Positions 35,430-45,273 are shown, counted from the stretch's first letter. The stretch is 64,000 nucleotides of DNA from Sphingomonas ginsenosidivorax (GCF_007995065.1 NZ_VOQR01000001.1:2421001-2485000), one strand, 5' to 3'. The notes: a model not told the origin generated them from the letters alone. Numbers and translations: made by a program.

Positions 35430-36500
35430 TCAGCCCATAATCTCTTGTTCGAGCTTCTTGGCCATCTCTTCGATGTTCTCGGGCGGCCAGCCCGGGATTT
35501 CCATCCCGAGGCGGAGACCCATCGACGAGAGGACTTCCTTGATCTCGTTGAGCGACTTGCGGCCGAAATTCGGCGTGCGCAGCATCTCGGCTTCGGTCTT
35601 GCCGACCAGATCGCCGATATAGATGATGTTGTCGTTCTTGAGGCAGTTCGCGGACCGCACCGACAGCTCGAGCTCGTCGACCTTCTTGAGAAGGTACCGG
35701 TTGATCTGCTGCGTGTCGCCTGCGGGCTCGGCACCACCGGCTGCGGGTGCAGCCTGGCCGATCGGCGCGGACGAGCGGGTGACGCTCGAATCGTCGAAGT
35801 GAACGAACAGCGCGAGCTGGTCTTGGAGGATGCGACCGGCATAGCCGACGGCGTCTTCCGGGGTGATCGTGCCGTCGGTCTCGATCGTCAGCGTCAGCTT
35901 GTCGTAATCCAGGTCCTGTCCGACGCGGGTCGGGTCGACCTTGTACGAAACCTGACGTACCGGCGAGTACAGCGCATCGACCGGGATCAGACCGATCGGC
36001 GCGTCGGCCGGGCGGTTTGCGGTCGCGGGCACGTAACCCTTACCGATGTCGGCGGTCAGCTCCATGTTGAGCGTCGCACCGTCATCGAGATGACAGATCA
36101 CGAGATCCTTGTTCATGATCTCGATGTCGCCCGAGACGGCGATGTCGCCGGCCTTGACTTCACCCGGGCCCGTTGCCGAGAGTTGGAGGCGCTTGGGCCC
36201 CTCGCCCTGCATGCGGATTGCGATCTGCTTCACGTTGAGGACGATGTCGGTCACGTCCTCGCGGACGCCGGCCAGAGACGAGAACTCATGCAGCACGTTC
36301 TCGATTTTGATCGAGGTGACGGCCGCGCCCTGCAGCGACGAGAGCAGCACGCGGCGCAGCGCGTTGCCGAGCGTCAGGCCGAAGCCACGCTCCAAAGGCT
36401 CGGCAACGAAGGTCGCCTTGCGCTTGCTGTCGGAGCCGGCCTTCTTTTCCAGGCCGCTGGGCTTCTTGAGTTCCTGCCAGTTCTTTGCGTTGACAGACAC
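35430..36500 (-). CDS. rpoA: RNA polymerase alpha subunit
   Basis: 356 residues. N-terminal assembly domain: [20 protein letters not shown] and [13 protein letters not shown]. The C-terminal DNA-contacting domain has [20 protein letters not shown] and [20 protein letters not shown] Gly/Ala/Pro-rich linker with [20 protein letters not shown] separates them. Length is about 20 residues above the enterobacterial protein, mostly in the linker. Confidence 0.99.
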   Translation of the reverse strand: MSVNAKNWQELKKPSGLEKKAGSDSKRKATFVAEPLERGFGLTLGNALRRVLLSSLQGAAVTSIKIENVLHEFSSLAGVREDVTDIVLNVKQIAIRMQGEGPKRLQLSATGPGEVKAGDIAVSGDIEIMNKDLVICHLDDGATLNMELTADIGKGYVPATANRPADAPIGLIPVDALYSPVRQVSYKVDPTRVGQDLDYDKLTLTIETDGTITPEDAVGYAGRILQDQLALFVHFDDSSVTRSSAPIGQAAPAAGGAEPAGDTQQINRYLLKKVDELELSVRSANCLKNDNIIYIGDLVGKTEAEMLRTPNFGRKSLNEIKEVLSSMGLRLGMEIPGWPPENIEEMAKKLEQEIMG

Positions 36501-36612
36501 TTGCTTCCCCTAATTTGGGGGCCGACGGACAGGACGCCCGACGGCCGTAGAACAGTTCCCGTGCGGCGCGTTCACCCTGATCAGGGGCAACCGCGCACGG
36601 AGAGCACCGAAA

Positions 36613-37002
36613 TCAGACGCGACGACGCTTCGAAGGGCGCACGCCGTTGTGCGGGATCGAGGTCACGTCGCGGATCGACGTGATCTGGAAACCGACGGCC
36701 TGAAGCGCGCGCAGTGCCGATTCGCGACCCGAGCCGGGGCCCTTGACCTCGACTTCGATGGTGCGGACGCCGTGCTCGGCGGCCTTCTTGCCAGCGTCCT
36801 CGGCTGCAACCTGGGCCGCATACGGGGTCGACTTGCGCGAGCCCTTGAAGCCCATTGCGCCGGCCGACGACCACGAGATCGCGTTGCCCTGGGCATCGGT
36901 GATCGTGATCATGGTGTTGTTGAAGCTGGCGTTCACGTGCGCGACGCCAGAGGTGATGTTCTTGCGCTCGCGCCGCTTAATGCGCTGAGGTTCGCGTGCC
37001 AT
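36613..37002 (-). CDS. rpsK: 30S ribosomal protein S11
   Basis: 129 residues: [37 protein letters not shown], ending [17 protein letters not shown]. Normal length. Gap of 112 bases to rpoA. Confidence 0.99.
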   Translation of the reverse strand: MAREPQRIKRRERKNITSGVAHVNASFNNTMITITDAQGNAISWSSAGAMGFKGSRKSTPYAAQVAAEDAGKKAAEHGVRTIEVEVKGPGSGRESALRALQAVGFQITSIRDVTSIPHNGVRPSKRRRV

Positions 37003-37071
37003 GAGTTCGTTCCTGACCTATATCTTTGGGTAACGCCGCGCGTCGACGCGCGGCGGAGAAGCAAGCGCTGC

Positions 37072-37440
37072 TTACTTCTTCTTGCCGGCGATCGGCTTGG
37101 CCTTGCCCTTGCGGGTGCGCGCGTTGGTGTGCGTGCGCTGGCCGCGGACCGGCAGGCCCTTGCGGTGACGGAGACCACGATAGCAGGCGAGATCCATCAG
37201 GCGCTTGATGTTCATCGACACCTGGCGGCGGAGGTCACCCTCGACCGTGTAGTCGGCGTCGATCGCCTCACGGATGTGCAGCACTTCCTGGTCGGTCAGG
37301 TCCTGGACGCGGGTCGTCTCGGCGATGCCGAGCTTGGCGGTCAGTTCCTTGGCCTTGGTCGAACCGATGCCGTGGATATAGGTCAGCGCGATAACGACGC
37401 GCTTGTTGGTCGGGATGTTAACACCCGCGATACGTGCCAT
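37072..37440 (-). CDS. rpsM: 30S ribosomal protein S13
   Basis: 122 residues from ATG 37440 ([20 protein letters not shown]), with [33 protein letters not shown] and a Lys-rich tail. The frame runs further upstream to 37491 but the family start is clear. First gene of the alpha operon here; the next leftward gene is rpsK. Confidence 0.99.
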   Translation of the reverse strand: MARIAGVNIPTNKRVVIALTYIHGIGSTKAKELTAKLGIAETTRVQDLTDQEVLHIREAIDADYTVEGDLRRQVSMNIKRLMDLACYRGLRHRKGLPVRGQRTHTNARTRKGKAKPIAGKKK

Positions 37441-37648
37441 GAACTTGGTTCTCCTGCTCCACGGGCCCCGGCATGGCTGCACGGCGCCCATCTCCTAGCG
37501 ATGATCCGAAACGCACGATAGCGGCGAACGCAAACGAGCGTCGCCGGAAACCGGGTTATCGGGAGGCACTCAAGTAAGGACGCGCGAACGCACTGTCAAG
37601 CGGCGGGTTCCCCCGCCAAGGGTCAAGCAATCGGTTCCGACCGCCGGG

Positions 37649-37876
37649 TCAAGCGGGTTCCCCGCGGGGCGTCTTCCACCAGCGATGGAGCGCGACGACG
37701 AACCAGATGAGCTCGACCGCGCCGAACGGCCAGGCGCCCTGCAGGAAGCCATAGGCCGATCCGAGCAGGCAGCCAAGCGCGAAGCCGAGCTGCCACCAGT
37801 GCGACCGCGATTCGAGCATGTAGCAGATGAGCATGAAGGTGACGGCGAACAGGCCGAAGGCGGTGAGGCTATCCAT
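37649..37876 (-). CDS. Small hypothetical membrane protein
   Basis: 75 residues with two helices: TAFGLFAVTFMLICYML and AVELIWFVVALHRWWK, with SRSHWWQLGFALGCLLGSAY between. It looks like a conserved short inner-membrane protein of sphingomonads. It lies between the two-component system and rpsM, on the same strand. Function unknown. Confidence 0.65.
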   Translation of the reverse strand: MDSLTAFGLFAVTFMLICYMLESRSHWWQLGFALGCLLGSAYGFLQGAWPFGAVELIWFVVALHRWWKTPRGEPA

Positions 37877-38030
37877 GGGGCGCTTGTGGCGGGATTGTGG
37901 TCCGGGGGCCAGCGCTTCGGTTAGGTTGCGGGGCGCGGGCGTTGAGATCGCTGGCGTGGGGGAAGGCCGTCAGGGATCAGCGGTGTAGAACAGCGGTGAT
38001 TCCACCTGCTGACCTTGCTCGGCATCCGTC

Positions 38031-38377
38031 TCGCGATCGTTGCGTTCGAACGGGGGGATCGGCGCTTGCCGCCTGGTGGATCCTGAAACGAGTTCAGGAT
38101 GACGACGGGGGAGCGCGCGCGCCCGAACTACTTCGTCATGCTGAACTTGGTTCAGCATCCACGGTGTCGCGATCGCTGCGTCCGAGCTGGGGGGATCAGC
38201 GCCTACCGCTTGGTGGATCCTGAAACGAGTTCAGGATGACGGCGTGGGAGTACGCGCGCCCGAACTACTTCGTCATGCTGAACTTGGTTCAGCATCCACG
38301 ATGTCGCGATCGCTGCGTTCGAGGCAGGACGCCCGGCGCCTCCCGCAGGCGGGTCCTGAAAACGGGTTCGGGATGAC
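38031..38377. repeat. Tandem repeat, about 137-base unit, three imperfect copies
   Basis: TGGTGGATCCTGAAACGAG at 38074 recurs at 38211, and a diverged form ends 136 bases later (GGGTCCTGAAAACGGG). Each unit holds two small palindromes (TCCTGAAACGAGTTCAGGA and ATGCTGAACTTGGTTCAGCAT) and a shared TCGCGATCG(C/T)TGCG string. The 598-base gap 37877-38474 consists mainly of this array; short minus-strand frames in it are repeat translations, not genes. Confidence 0.85.
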
Positions 38378-38474
38378 AGTGTGGGGAGCGGCTGCGGCCG
38401 GCCCGGGAATCGGGGCTTCGGGGGTTGCGCACCGCCGGCCAACCCAATCCCGGCCCCTTCAAAGAGGGAACAGA

Positions 38475-39821
38475 TCAGATGGGCAAGACGATGCGGGCGA
38501 CCAGCCCCGGCCCATTGTCCGCAAGTTCGAACCGGCCCTCGTGCAACCGCGCGACCGCTTCGATCAGCGCCATGCCGAGCCCCGCGCCCGGTGTGGACCG
38601 CGCGCTGTCGAGGCGGCCGAAGCGCTTCATCGCCTGCGCGCGATCCGCTTCGGCGATGCCGGGACCGCGGTCCTCGACCTGGATGGCGATGCCGTCGGTG
38701 CGGTGGACGAGGCGGAGCGTCACCTCGCCGCCCCCTGCCCCGTGGCGCAGCGCGTTGTCGATCAGGTTGGTGATCGACTGGATCATCAGTTCGCGGTGGA
38801 GCGCGATCGCCGGCGGGCGATCGTCGATCGCGACCGTGAAGACCAGGCCGGCATCCTCGGCGACGGGGGCGTAAAGCTCGGCAATCTCCTCCAGCAGGTC
38901 GGGAAGCGAGACCTGGACGAAGCGATCGCGCGACACCGAGCCGGAACGACTGATCTCGATGACCATCGTCAGCATCCGCATGACGAGGTCGGTCTCCACG
39001 AGCAGCCCGCCGAGTGCCGCCTCCCGCGCGTCGGGATCGGCGATCAGGACCGCCTGTTCGGTCTTGGTGCGCAGGCGGGCGAGCGGTGAGCGAAGGTCGT
39101 GCGCGAGGCTGTCGGTGACGATGCGGAGCTCCGCCATCACGCCTTCGAGCTTTCCGAGCATGACGTTCAACCGTGCCGCCAGGCGGTCGAATGCGTCACT
39201 GCCTTCGGTGACGACGATGACGCGGCGCGACAGGTCTCCCTCCCCTGCCGTCTCGATGACGCTGGCGATCGCGTCGAGGCGGCGGCCGACATAGCGCGCG
39301 AGGACGAGTCCGCCGAGTACCCCCAGGCCCAGCGAGAGCAGCACGGCGAGCGCCAGTGCGCGTTCGATTGCGCGTTCCTCGGAGGCGATCAGGTCGAGGT
39401 TGCGGCCCGTGAGCAGCCAGTCGGAGCCTATCGGGTGCAGCGCATAGGCGGATTCACGCGCCGACCAGAGTTCGTCGCGTCCCAGGCGCGCGATGCGGAA
39501 CTGGGTGGGGCGGAGCGGCACCGCGAGCCGGGCCGGTGCCACGCCGGCGACGGTCTGCCCCTTCGCATCGACGACGGCCAGGACCAGCGAGACGTCGCCC
39601 GGTACGACGGTATTGCCGATCGCCTGGCGCAGCGCCTTCATCCCGCCGCTGCGCCAGACGGCACGCAGCGATTCGGACTGTTCGGTGGTTTCGAGATGGA
39701 TCGCGTCGATCGCATCGGCGCTCGTCGTCTTCCAGACGAAGCCGACGAGCGCGAGGTTTGAGACGAGCGCGAGCGCGATAGACAGAAGCGCGATGCGCGC
39801 GGTGACGGAAAGGCGGATCAT
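38475..39821 (-). CDS. Sensor histidine kinase
   Basis: 448 residues. Helix 1 is about residues 8-30, a periplasmic sensor part follows (about 31-145), helix 2 is about 152-175 (LALAVLLSLGLGVLGGLVLA), then HAMP. The phospho-acceptor His is in VTDSLAHDLRSPLARLR. The ATPase domain has N-box NLIDNALRHGAG, DRGPGIAE and GAGLGMAL. It pairs with the OmpR-type regulator upstream (start 40648). The signal is unknown. The pair is set between adk and rpsM. Confidence 0.93.
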   Translation of the reverse strand: MIRLSVTARIALLSIALALVSNLALVGFVWKTTSADAIDAIHLETTEQSESLRAVWRSGGMKALRQAIGNTVVPGDVSLVLAVVDAKGQTVAGVAPARLAVPLRPTQFRIARLGRDELWSARESAYALHPIGSDWLLTGRNLDLIASEERAIERALALAVLLSLGLGVLGGLVLARYVGRRLDAIASVIETAGEGDLSRRVIVVTEGSDAFDRLAARLNVMLGKLEGVMAELRIVTDSLAHDLRSPLARLRTKTEQAVLIADPDAREAALGGLLVETDLVMRMLTMVIEISRSGSVSRDRFVQVSLPDLLEEIAELYAPVAEDAGLVFTVAIDDRPPAIALHRELMIQSITNLIDNALRHGAGGGEVTLRLVHRTDGIAIQVEDRGPGIAEADRAQAMKRFGRLDSARSTPGAGLGMALIEAVARLHEGRFELADNGPGLVARIVLPI

Positions 39822-39829
39822 GCGGGACT

Positions 39830-39954
39830 ATCCTCCCCCGCCAGGGGGAGGTGGCTGCCGGAGGCAGACGGAGGGGGCGGCAAGGGTAACATCGGCTTCG
39901 TGTCCTCCCCCTCCGTCAGCTTCGCTGCCACCTCCCCCTGGCGGAGGAGGATTA
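39830..39954. repeat. Inverted pair of about 50-base palindromic repeats (DUF559-associated family)
   Basis: Minus-oriented copy 39830-39880 (ATCCTCCCCCGCCAGGGGG...) and plus-oriented copy 39903-39954 (...CCCCTGGCGGAGGAGGATTA). They fill the 134-base gap between the kinase and regulator genes. The same family brackets the DUF559 gene at 53933. Confidence 0.88.
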
Positions 39955-39955
39955 G

Positions 39956-40648
39956 TCACGCCTCGACGGCGAGTCGGTATCCGGCGCCACGCACCGTGTG
40001 GAGGATCGGCGTGGGGAAACCGTCCTCGAGCTTGCGACGCAGGCGGCCGATGTGCACGTCGACGACGTTCGATCCCGGGTCGAAATGATAGTTCCAGATC
40101 TTCTCGAGCATCATCGTGCGGGTGACGACCTGGCCGGCGTGGCGGGCGAGGAATTCGAGCAGGTTGAATTCGCGCGCGCCCAGCGGGATCGTGCGGCCGG
40201 CGCGCGAGACGGCGCGGGCGAGCAGGTCGATCTCGAGGTCGCCGACCGAAAGGCGAGTCTTCTGCGGTTCGGTCGCGGCGCGGTCCGAGCGGCGGACGAG
40301 TGCTTCGACGCGGGCGGAAAGCTCGGCGAAGGAGAAGGGCTTGCACAGATAGTCGTCGGCGCCCGCCTTCAGTCCGTCGACGCGGTCGTCGACCGCCGCC
40401 AGCGCGGACAGGATCAGCACGGGCGTCGCGATGCCGGCGGCGCGGACCGCGCTGACCATCGACAGGCCGTCGAGCCCGGGCAGCATGCGGTCGGCGATGA
40501 TGAGGTCGAAGATGCCTTCGCTGGCGAGGAACAGCCCGTCGCGACCGTCGGCGCAGGCCTCCACCGCGTGGCCGGCTTCCGTCAGGCCCTTTGCCAGATA
40601 GGCCGAGGTGGATGCGTCGTCTTCGACGATCAGGATCTTGCGGCTCAA
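39956..40648 (-). CDS. OmpR-family response regulator
   Basis: 230 residues. Receiver domain: acidic pair at 10-11 (IVEDDAS), phospho-acceptor Asp53 in IIADRMLPGLDG, Lys in YLCKPFSFAEL. C-terminal winged helix: LGAREFNLLEFLARHAGQVV, RTMMLEKIWNYHFDPGSNVV and DVHIGRLRRKLEDGF, then TPILHTVRGAGYRLA. Cognate partner of the histidine kinase; the two genes are separated by a repeat pair. Targets unknown. Confidence 0.95.
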   Translation of the reverse strand: MSRKILIVEDDASTSAYLAKGLTEAGHAVEACADGRDGLFLASEGIFDLIIADRMLPGLDGLSMVSAVRAAGIATPVLILSALAAVDDRVDGLKAGADDYLCKPFSFAELSARVEALVRRSDRAATEPQKTRLSVGDLEIDLLARAVSRAGRTIPLGAREFNLLEFLARHAGQVVTRTMMLEKIWNYHFDPGSNVVDVHIGRLRRKLEDGFPTPILHTVRGAGYRLAVEA

Positions 40649-40692
40649 CGACTTGCCCTTCCTGCCTGCCCGTCCGGCGATCCTCTAACGGG

Positions 40693-40725
40693 AAAGGCCG
40701 GCGGAAAGAAGCCTTTCCACCGGCC
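40693..40725 (-). terminator. Probable terminator after adk
   Basis: On the minus strand GGCCGGTGGAAAG pairs with CTTTCCGCCGGCC (one wobble), followed by TTTCCCGTT. It lies in the 228-base gap between adk and the response regulator and marks the end of the spc operon. Confidence 0.6.
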
Positions 40726-40876
40726 CCCAACGATACCCCCGGGAGTGACGGGCACCGATCTCTGGAAACTCGTCTGCGCCGCCATGACGGGCATTACGGT
40801 TTCCTAGAGAACGGCAGCTTTCGGGGCGGTGAAGGAGAGGTGACATTTCCGTCATGCACCCGCCGCGCCGGCGGGG

Positions 40877-41533
40877 TTACTTGTCGAGGATCTCGCCGAT
40901 CGCAGCCGCGACGTGCTTGATATCGGCCATACCGTCGACGCGACGGACCAGGCCGCGCGCTTCGTAGATCGGCAGGATCGGCGCGGTCTTCGCGCGGTAT
41001 TCCTGCATACGGGTGTGCACCGTCTCGGCGTTGTCGTCGGGGCGGCGCTTGAACTCGGTCGAGCCGCAGACGTCGCAGACGCCGGCGACGGCGGGCTGCT
41101 TGAACTTGTCGTGATACCCCGTGCCGCACTTGGCGCAGGTGTAGCGACCGACGACGCGGTCGGTCAGTGCGGCCTCATCGACTTCGAGCTCGATGACGTA
41201 ATCAAGCGTGCGACCGCGTGCAGCCAGCAACGCATCGAGCGATTCGGCCTGCGCCGCGGTACGCGGATAGCCGTCGAAGATCACACCCGATTCGGTGTCG
41301 GGCTGGTCGAGGCGTTCGCCGATGATGCCGGAGACGATCTCGTCCGAGACCAGGCCGCCCGATGCCATCACCGACTTGGCCTGCAGCCCTACGGGCGTGC
41401 CGGCGGCGACGGCGGCGCGGAGCATGTCCCCCGTCGACAGCTGGACCATGCCGCGCGTCTCGACCAGCGTGGCGGCTTGCGTGCCCTTGCCCGCACCGGG
41501 GGGGCCCAACAGGATGATATTCACGAAACGCAC
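40877..41533 (-). CDS. adk: Adenylate kinase
   Basis: 218 residues. P-loop ILLGPPGAGKGTQAATL, LSTGDMLRAAVAAGTP, FDGYPRTAAQAESLD. The lid is the long, zinc-binding form with four Cys (YTCAKCGTGYH and VCDVCGSTEF), which is unusual in enterobacteria but common in alphaproteobacteria. It balances adenine nucleotides. It follows secY as in many spc operons. Confidence 0.98.
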   Translation of the reverse strand: MRFVNIILLGPPGAGKGTQAATLVETRGMVQLSTGDMLRAAVAAGTPVGLQAKSVMASGGLVSDEIVSGIIGERLDQPDTESGVIFDGYPRTAAQAESLDALLAARGRTLDYVIELEVDEAALTDRVVGRYTCAKCGTGYHDKFKQPAVAGVCDVCGSTEFKRRPDDNAETVHTRMQEYRAKTAPILPIYEARGLVRRVDGMADIKHVAAAIGEILDK

Positions 41534-41573
41534 TCCCTCGTCCGTGCGGAGTCCAAATCGACCGGCCTGCGCA

Positions 41574-42938
41574 TCAGCGCAGGCGGCCGCCCTTCAGCTT
41601 CGCCTTCTTGATCAGGTCGCCATACTGGTGCGCCAGCAAGTGCGACTGGATCTGCGTAACCGTGTCCATCGTTACGTTGACCACGATCAGGAGGCTAGTC
41701 CCGCCGAGATAGAACGGGATCGACAGCGCGGTGACGAGATATTCCGGCAACAGGCAGATGATCGTCAGATAGGCGGCACCGATGACGGTGATGCGGGTCA
41801 GCACGTAATCGAAATAATTCTCGGTGTTCTTGCCCGGACGGATGCCGGGGATGAACCCGCCATGCCGCTTCAGATTGTCCGCGGTCTCTTCCGGATTGAA
41901 GACGACGGCGGTGTAGAAGAACGAGAAGAAGATGATGCCGGCGCCGTAGAGCAGCATGTACACCGGCGAACCGTGCTGGAGGTACTGGTTGAGGGTGATA
42001 ATGAAATCGCCCCACTTGCTCTGCCCGGCGGCGTACTTGCCCGCGAACTGCGTGATCGTCAGCGGCATCAGCAGCAGCGACGACGCGAAGATCGGGGGAA
42101 TGACGCCCGCGGTGTTGATCTTCAGCGGCAGGTGGCTGCGATCGGCCTGCATCCCGCGCTGCGTCTGGCGCTTAGGATACTGGATTAGGATGCGGCGCTG
42201 CGCCCGCTCCATGAAGCAAATGAAGAGGATCAGCAGGACGACCGCGACAACGATGCCGATCAGCTTGAGCGGATCGAGGCTGCCCGAGCGGCCGCCCTCG
42301 AGCAGGTTGACGAGCGTGGTGGGCAGATGCGCGACGATGCCGGCCATGATGATCAGCGAGACGCCGTTGCCGATGCCGCGGCTGGTGATCTGCTCGCCGA
42401 GCCACATGAGGAACATCGTGCCGCCGATCAGGCTGACCACCGCGGTCATGCGGAACAGCATGCCGGGTTCGATCACCGCCTGGACGCCGGCATTGGCGCC
42501 GAGCGTCTCGAGACCGACCGCGATGAAATAGCCCTGCACCGCGGTCAGGCCGACAGTGCCGTAGCGGGTGTACTGGTTGAGGCGCTTGCGGCCCGATTCG
42601 CCGTCCTTCTTGATCGCGGCGAGCGTGGGGCTCAGCGAGGTCGCGAGCTGCACGACGATCGACGCGGTGATGTACGGCATCACCCCGAGCGCGATCAGCG
42701 ACATCCGGCTGAGCGAACCGCCCGAGAAGGTGTTGAAGAAGTCGAGGACGCCGCCCTGCGTCTGCTGGCCCAGCACGCCGAGCGCGGTCGGGTCGATGCC
42801 CGGCAGCGGCACGTAGCTAAGCAGGCGGAAGACGATCAGCGCACCGATCGTGAACCACAGCCGCTTCTTGAGGTCGGTGGCCTTCGCGAATTTCGAAAGG
42901 CTGATGCTTTGCGCCATCTGGTCGGCTGCGGATGCCAT
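41574..42938 (-). CDS. secY: Preprotein translocase subunit SecY
   Basis: 454 residues with ten transmembrane helices: RLLSYVPLPGIDPTALG, GGSLSRMSLIALGVMPYITA, IRPGKNTENYFDYVLTRITV. It forms the protein channel with SecE and SecG. Gap of 358 bases to rplO upstream. Confidence 0.99.
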   Translation of the reverse strand: MASAADQMAQSISLSKFAKATDLKKRLWFTIGALIVFRLLSYVPLPGIDPTALGVLGQQTQGGVLDFFNTFSGGSLSRMSLIALGVMPYITASIVVQLATSLSPTLAAIKKDGESGRKRLNQYTRYGTVGLTAVQGYFIAVGLETLGANAGVQAVIEPGMLFRMTAVVSLIGGTMFLMWLGEQITSRGIGNGVSLIIMAGIVAHLPTTLVNLLEGGRSGSLDPLKLIGIVVAVVLLILFICFMERAQRRILIQYPKRQTQRGMQADRSHLPLKINTAGVIPPIFASSLLLMPLTITQFAGKYAAGQSKWGDFIITLNQYLQHGSPVYMLLYGAGIIFFSFFYTAVVFNPEETADNLKRHGGFIPGIRPGKNTENYFDYVLTRITVIGAAYLTIICLLPEYLVTALSIPFYLGGTSLLIVVNVTMDTVTQIQSHLLAHQYGDLIKKAKLKGGRLR

Positions 42939-43094
42939 GCGTCAAGATATCCTGGACGGGTCTCGCGAAAGCGGGCTTTCGCGAGGGGGAAACAAAAACG
43001 GCGGGATGCGTTTAACCGCCCCCCGCCGCTCATATAGGCGCCCGTGCGGGCTTGTCTAATGCCTCGCGGCATAAGGTTGGCCTGCCAAACCCGA

Positions 43095-43176
43095 AAATCC
43101 GTTCGTCCTGAGCGAAGTCGAAGGACAATGCCACAAGCGGGCCAGCCCTTCGACTGCGCTCAGGGCGAACGGATTT
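43095..43176. repeat. Palindromic repeat (TCCGTTCGTCCTGAGCGAAG family)
   Basis: Inverted arms AAATCCGTTCGTCCTGAGCG... and ...CGCTCAGGGCGAACGGATTT enclose about 22 bases. Same family as 55858. The 358-base gap 42939-43296 between secY and rplO holds this element, the one at 43203, and nothing else I recognise. Confidence 0.85.
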
Positions 43177-43202
43177 GGGGGGTGGCGGTGCACCACCTAC
43201 TT

Positions 43203-43285
43203 CGTCACCCCGGGCTTGTCCCGGGGTCCAGTGTTACAAACGTCGCGCTTGCGGCCCTGGATGCCGGGACGAGCCCGGCATGACG
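43203..43285. repeat. Palindromic repeat (CGTCACCCCGGGCTTGTCCC family)
   Basis: Arms CGTCACCCCGGGCTTGTCCC... and ...GGGACGAGCCCGGCATGACG. Same family as 21412. Confidence 0.85.
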
Positions 43286-43296
43286 GAGGGAGAGGC

Positions 43297-43848
43297 TTAG
43301 GCCTTGAACGACGCCTTGTGCGCCGCACGCTCCTTGTACTTCACGCCCTTCTTGGCGGCAGCCTTGGTGGCGGGATCGATATATTCGATCACGTCGACCT
43401 TGCCGCCGGCCTTCTCGACCGCCTCGATCGCGCCCTTCGACGCGCCGTTGACGGTGAACGAGACGACCGTGGTCAGCTCGCCCTTGGCGAGGAGGCGGAC
43501 GCCGTCCTTGCCGCCGCGTGCGAGGCCGGCGGCCTTGAGCGCGTCATGGTCGAGCGTCGCGTTCGCTTCGATCTTGCCGGCGTCGATCGCCTTCTGGATC
43601 GCACCGAGGTTCACCTCGGCGAAGTCCTTGCGGAAGATGTTGTTGAAGCCGCGCTTCGGCAGACGCATGTGGAGCGGCATCTGGCCGCCTTCGAAGCCGG
43701 CGATGGAGACGCCCTCGCGGCTCTTCTGGCCCTTCTGGCCACGGCCGCCGGTCTTGCCCTTGCCCGAGCCGATACCGCGTCCGACGCGCATCTTGGACTT
43801 GCGGGCACCCTGGTTGTCGCGGAGTTCGTTGAGTTTCATGCTTTGCAC
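43297..43848 (-). CDS. rplO: 50S ribosomal protein L15
   Basis: 183 residues: [40 protein letters not shown]. The C-terminus ([20 protein letters not shown]) extends about 40 residues beyond the enterobacterial protein with an Ala/Lys-rich tail. Confidence 0.98.
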   Translation of the reverse strand: MQSMKLNELRDNQGARKSKMRVGRGIGSGKGKTGGRGQKGQKSREGVSIAGFEGGQMPLHMRLPKRGFNNIFRKDFAEVNLGAIQKAIDAGKIEANATLDHDALKAAGLARGGKDGVRLLAKGELTTVVSFTVNGASKGAIEAVEKAGGKVDVIEYIDPATKAAAKKGVKYKERAAHKASFKA

Positions 43849-43881
43849 TCGCTTTCGCTTTTGTCGCGCTGATGGAAAGAA

Positions 43882-43904
43882 GAAGGGGGCCGTTAGCCCC
43901 CTTC
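43882..43904 (-). terminator. Hairpin between rpmD and rplO, possible attenuator
   Basis: A perfect nine-base stem GAAGGGGGC/GCCCCCTTC with a five-base loop, followed on the minus strand by TTCTTTCC. It lies inside the spc operon, so partial termination or message protection is possible. Confidence 0.4.
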
Positions 43905-43935
43905 CCCGTATTTGTCACTAGTGAGGTAGAGGGGC

Positions 43936-44112
43936 TTAGCCCTCGACCGACACCATGTGCTGAACCTTGCGGATCATACCGCGGACTTCAGGGGAATCCT
44001 GAAGCTCGCTGGTACGATGCATCTTGTTCAGGCCGAGACCGATCAGCGTTGCGCGCTGGTCCTTCTCGCGGCGGATCGGCGAACCGGTCTGCGTGATCTT
44101 GATGGTTGCCAT
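43936..44112 (-). CDS. rpmD: 50S ribosomal protein L30
   Basis: 58 residues, read directly from the sequence: [20 protein letters not shown], then [20 protein letters not shown] and [12 protein letters not shown], ending SVEG. It sits between rpsE and rplO as expected and starts six bases after the rpsE stop. Confidence 0.97.
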   Translation of the reverse strand: MATIKITQTGSPIRREKDQRATLIGLGLNKMHRTSELQDSPEVRGMIRKVQHMVSVEG

Positions 44113-44118
44113 CTGATC

Positions 44119-44913
44119 TTACTCCGTGATCGCGGCTGCATCAGCCTCGGCGGTCTTCGACCCACCGTGGCCGAGCAGGTCGGCGATCTTCTTGCCGCGA
44201 CGCTGTGCGACGGCCTTGGGCGAGGTCTGCTCGCCAAGGGCCTCGAACGTGGCGCGGATCATGTTGTAGGGGTTCGACGTACCGACCGACTTGGTCACCA
44301 CGTCCGCAACGCCCAGCGACTCGAACACGGCGCGCATCGGGCCACCAGCGATGATGCCCGTCCCCTGCGGAGCCGAGCGCAGCGTCACGCGACCGGCACC
44401 GAAGTGACCGTTGCCGTCGTGATGCAGCGTGCGACCGTCCTTGAGCGGAACGCGGACCATCTTCTTCTTGGCAGCAGCCGTCGCCTTCGAGATGGCTTCC
44501 GGCACTTCGCGCGCCTTGCCATGACCAAAGCCTGCACGGCCCTTGCCGTCGCCCACGACCACGAGTGCCGCGAAACCGAAGCGCTTGCCGCCCTTCACCG
44601 TCTTGGACACGCGGTTGATGTGGACCAGCTTCTCGATCAGCTCTTCGCCGCCGTCATCCGCACCGGGACGACCGCCACGATTGCCACCGGGGCCGCCACG
44701 ACCGCCGTCGCGACCGCCACGGTTGCCACCGGGGCCACCGCCACCGCGATTGCCGCCGGGACCACCACGGCCACCGCCGCCGCCGCCACCGGGACGACCA
44801 CGACCACCGCCGCCGCCCTGGTACCCAGTGCTCTGCGGAGGCGTGCTCTGCTGCGTGACGTCCTGTGCGGTCGTCTCGGGTGCTGCTGCCGGCGTGTTGT
44901 TTTCGTCAGCCAT
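44119..44913 (-). CDS. rpsE: 30S ribosomal protein S5 with long RGG-rich N-terminal extension
   Basis: 264 residues. From about residue 90 ([20 protein letters not shown]) onward it is ordinary S5, with [20 protein letters not shown] and [20 protein letters not shown]. Residues 1-88 are an added region: a Thr/Gln/Ala-rich start, then about 50 residues of Gly, Arg, Pro and Asn with repeated GGNRGG. E. coli S5 has only about a dozen residues there. The extension is in frame with a single good start at 44913 next to the rplR gene, so it is part of the protein. Confidence 0.97.
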   Translation of the reverse strand: MADENNTPAAAPETTAQDVTQQSTPPQSTGYQGGGGGRGRPGGGGGGGRGGPGGNRGGGGPGGNRGGRDGGRGGPGGNRGGRPGADDGGEELIEKLVHINRVSKTVKGGKRFGFAALVVVGDGKGRAGFGHGKAREVPEAISKATAAAKKKMVRVPLKDGRTLHHDGNGHFGAGRVTLRSAPQGTGIIAGGPMRAVFESLGVADVVTKSVGTSNPYNMIRATFEALGEQTSPKAVAQRRGKKIADLLGHGGSKTAEADAAAITE

Positions 44914-44916
44914 GTC

Positions 44917-45273
44917 TTAGAACTCCAATCCGGCTTCGCGTGCGGCGTCAGCCAGAGCCTTCACGCGACCATGGTAGAGGAAGCCACCGCGATCGAACAC
45001 GACCTGGGTCACGCCCGCCGCCTTGGCAGCCTCTGCGACGCGCTTGCCGACCGAAGTCGCCGCGTCGATGTTGGCGCCAGACGTGCCGCGCACGTCCTTT
45101 TCAAGCGACGAGGCCGAAGCCACCGTCGTGCCGGCGGCGTCGTCGATCACCTGCGCGTAGATGTGCTTGCCCGAGCGATGCACGGACAGCCGCGGACGGG
45201 TGCCGGCGCGTGCGCGGAGCGCGGTACGGTTGCGGCGGCGCCGCTTGGCGAAAAGAGAAAGTCCCTTGGTCAT
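44917..45273 (-). CDS. rplR: 50S ribosomal protein L18
   Basis: 118 residues: [40 protein letters not shown], ending [10 protein letters not shown]. Its ATG overlaps the last base of rplF (TAATG). Confidence 0.98.
   Translation of the reverse strand: MTKGLSLFAKRRRRNRTALRARAGTRPRLSVHRSGKHIYAQVIDDAAGTTVASASSLEKDVRGTSGANIDAATSVGKRVAEAAKAAGVTQVVFDRGGFLYHGRVKALADAAREAGLEF

Noticed and set aside
38031..38377. Regularly spaced repeats as a possible CRISPR array
   Set aside because: The unit is about 137 bases, nearly all of it repeated, with only three diverging copies and no unique spacers or cas genes.
37970..38442. Short minus-strand frames starting MLNQVQHDEVVRA
   Set aside because: They are translations of the tandem repeat, appear twice in near-identical form and have no ribosome sites.
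40649..40876. Possible small RNA in the gap between adk and the response regulator
   Set aside because: The only clear structure is a hairpin best explained as the terminator after adk.
42939..43296. Possible missing rpmJ (L36) between secY and neighbours
   Set aside because: No L36-like short frame with the Cys/His pattern was found; rpmJ usually lies elsewhere in alphaproteobacteria.
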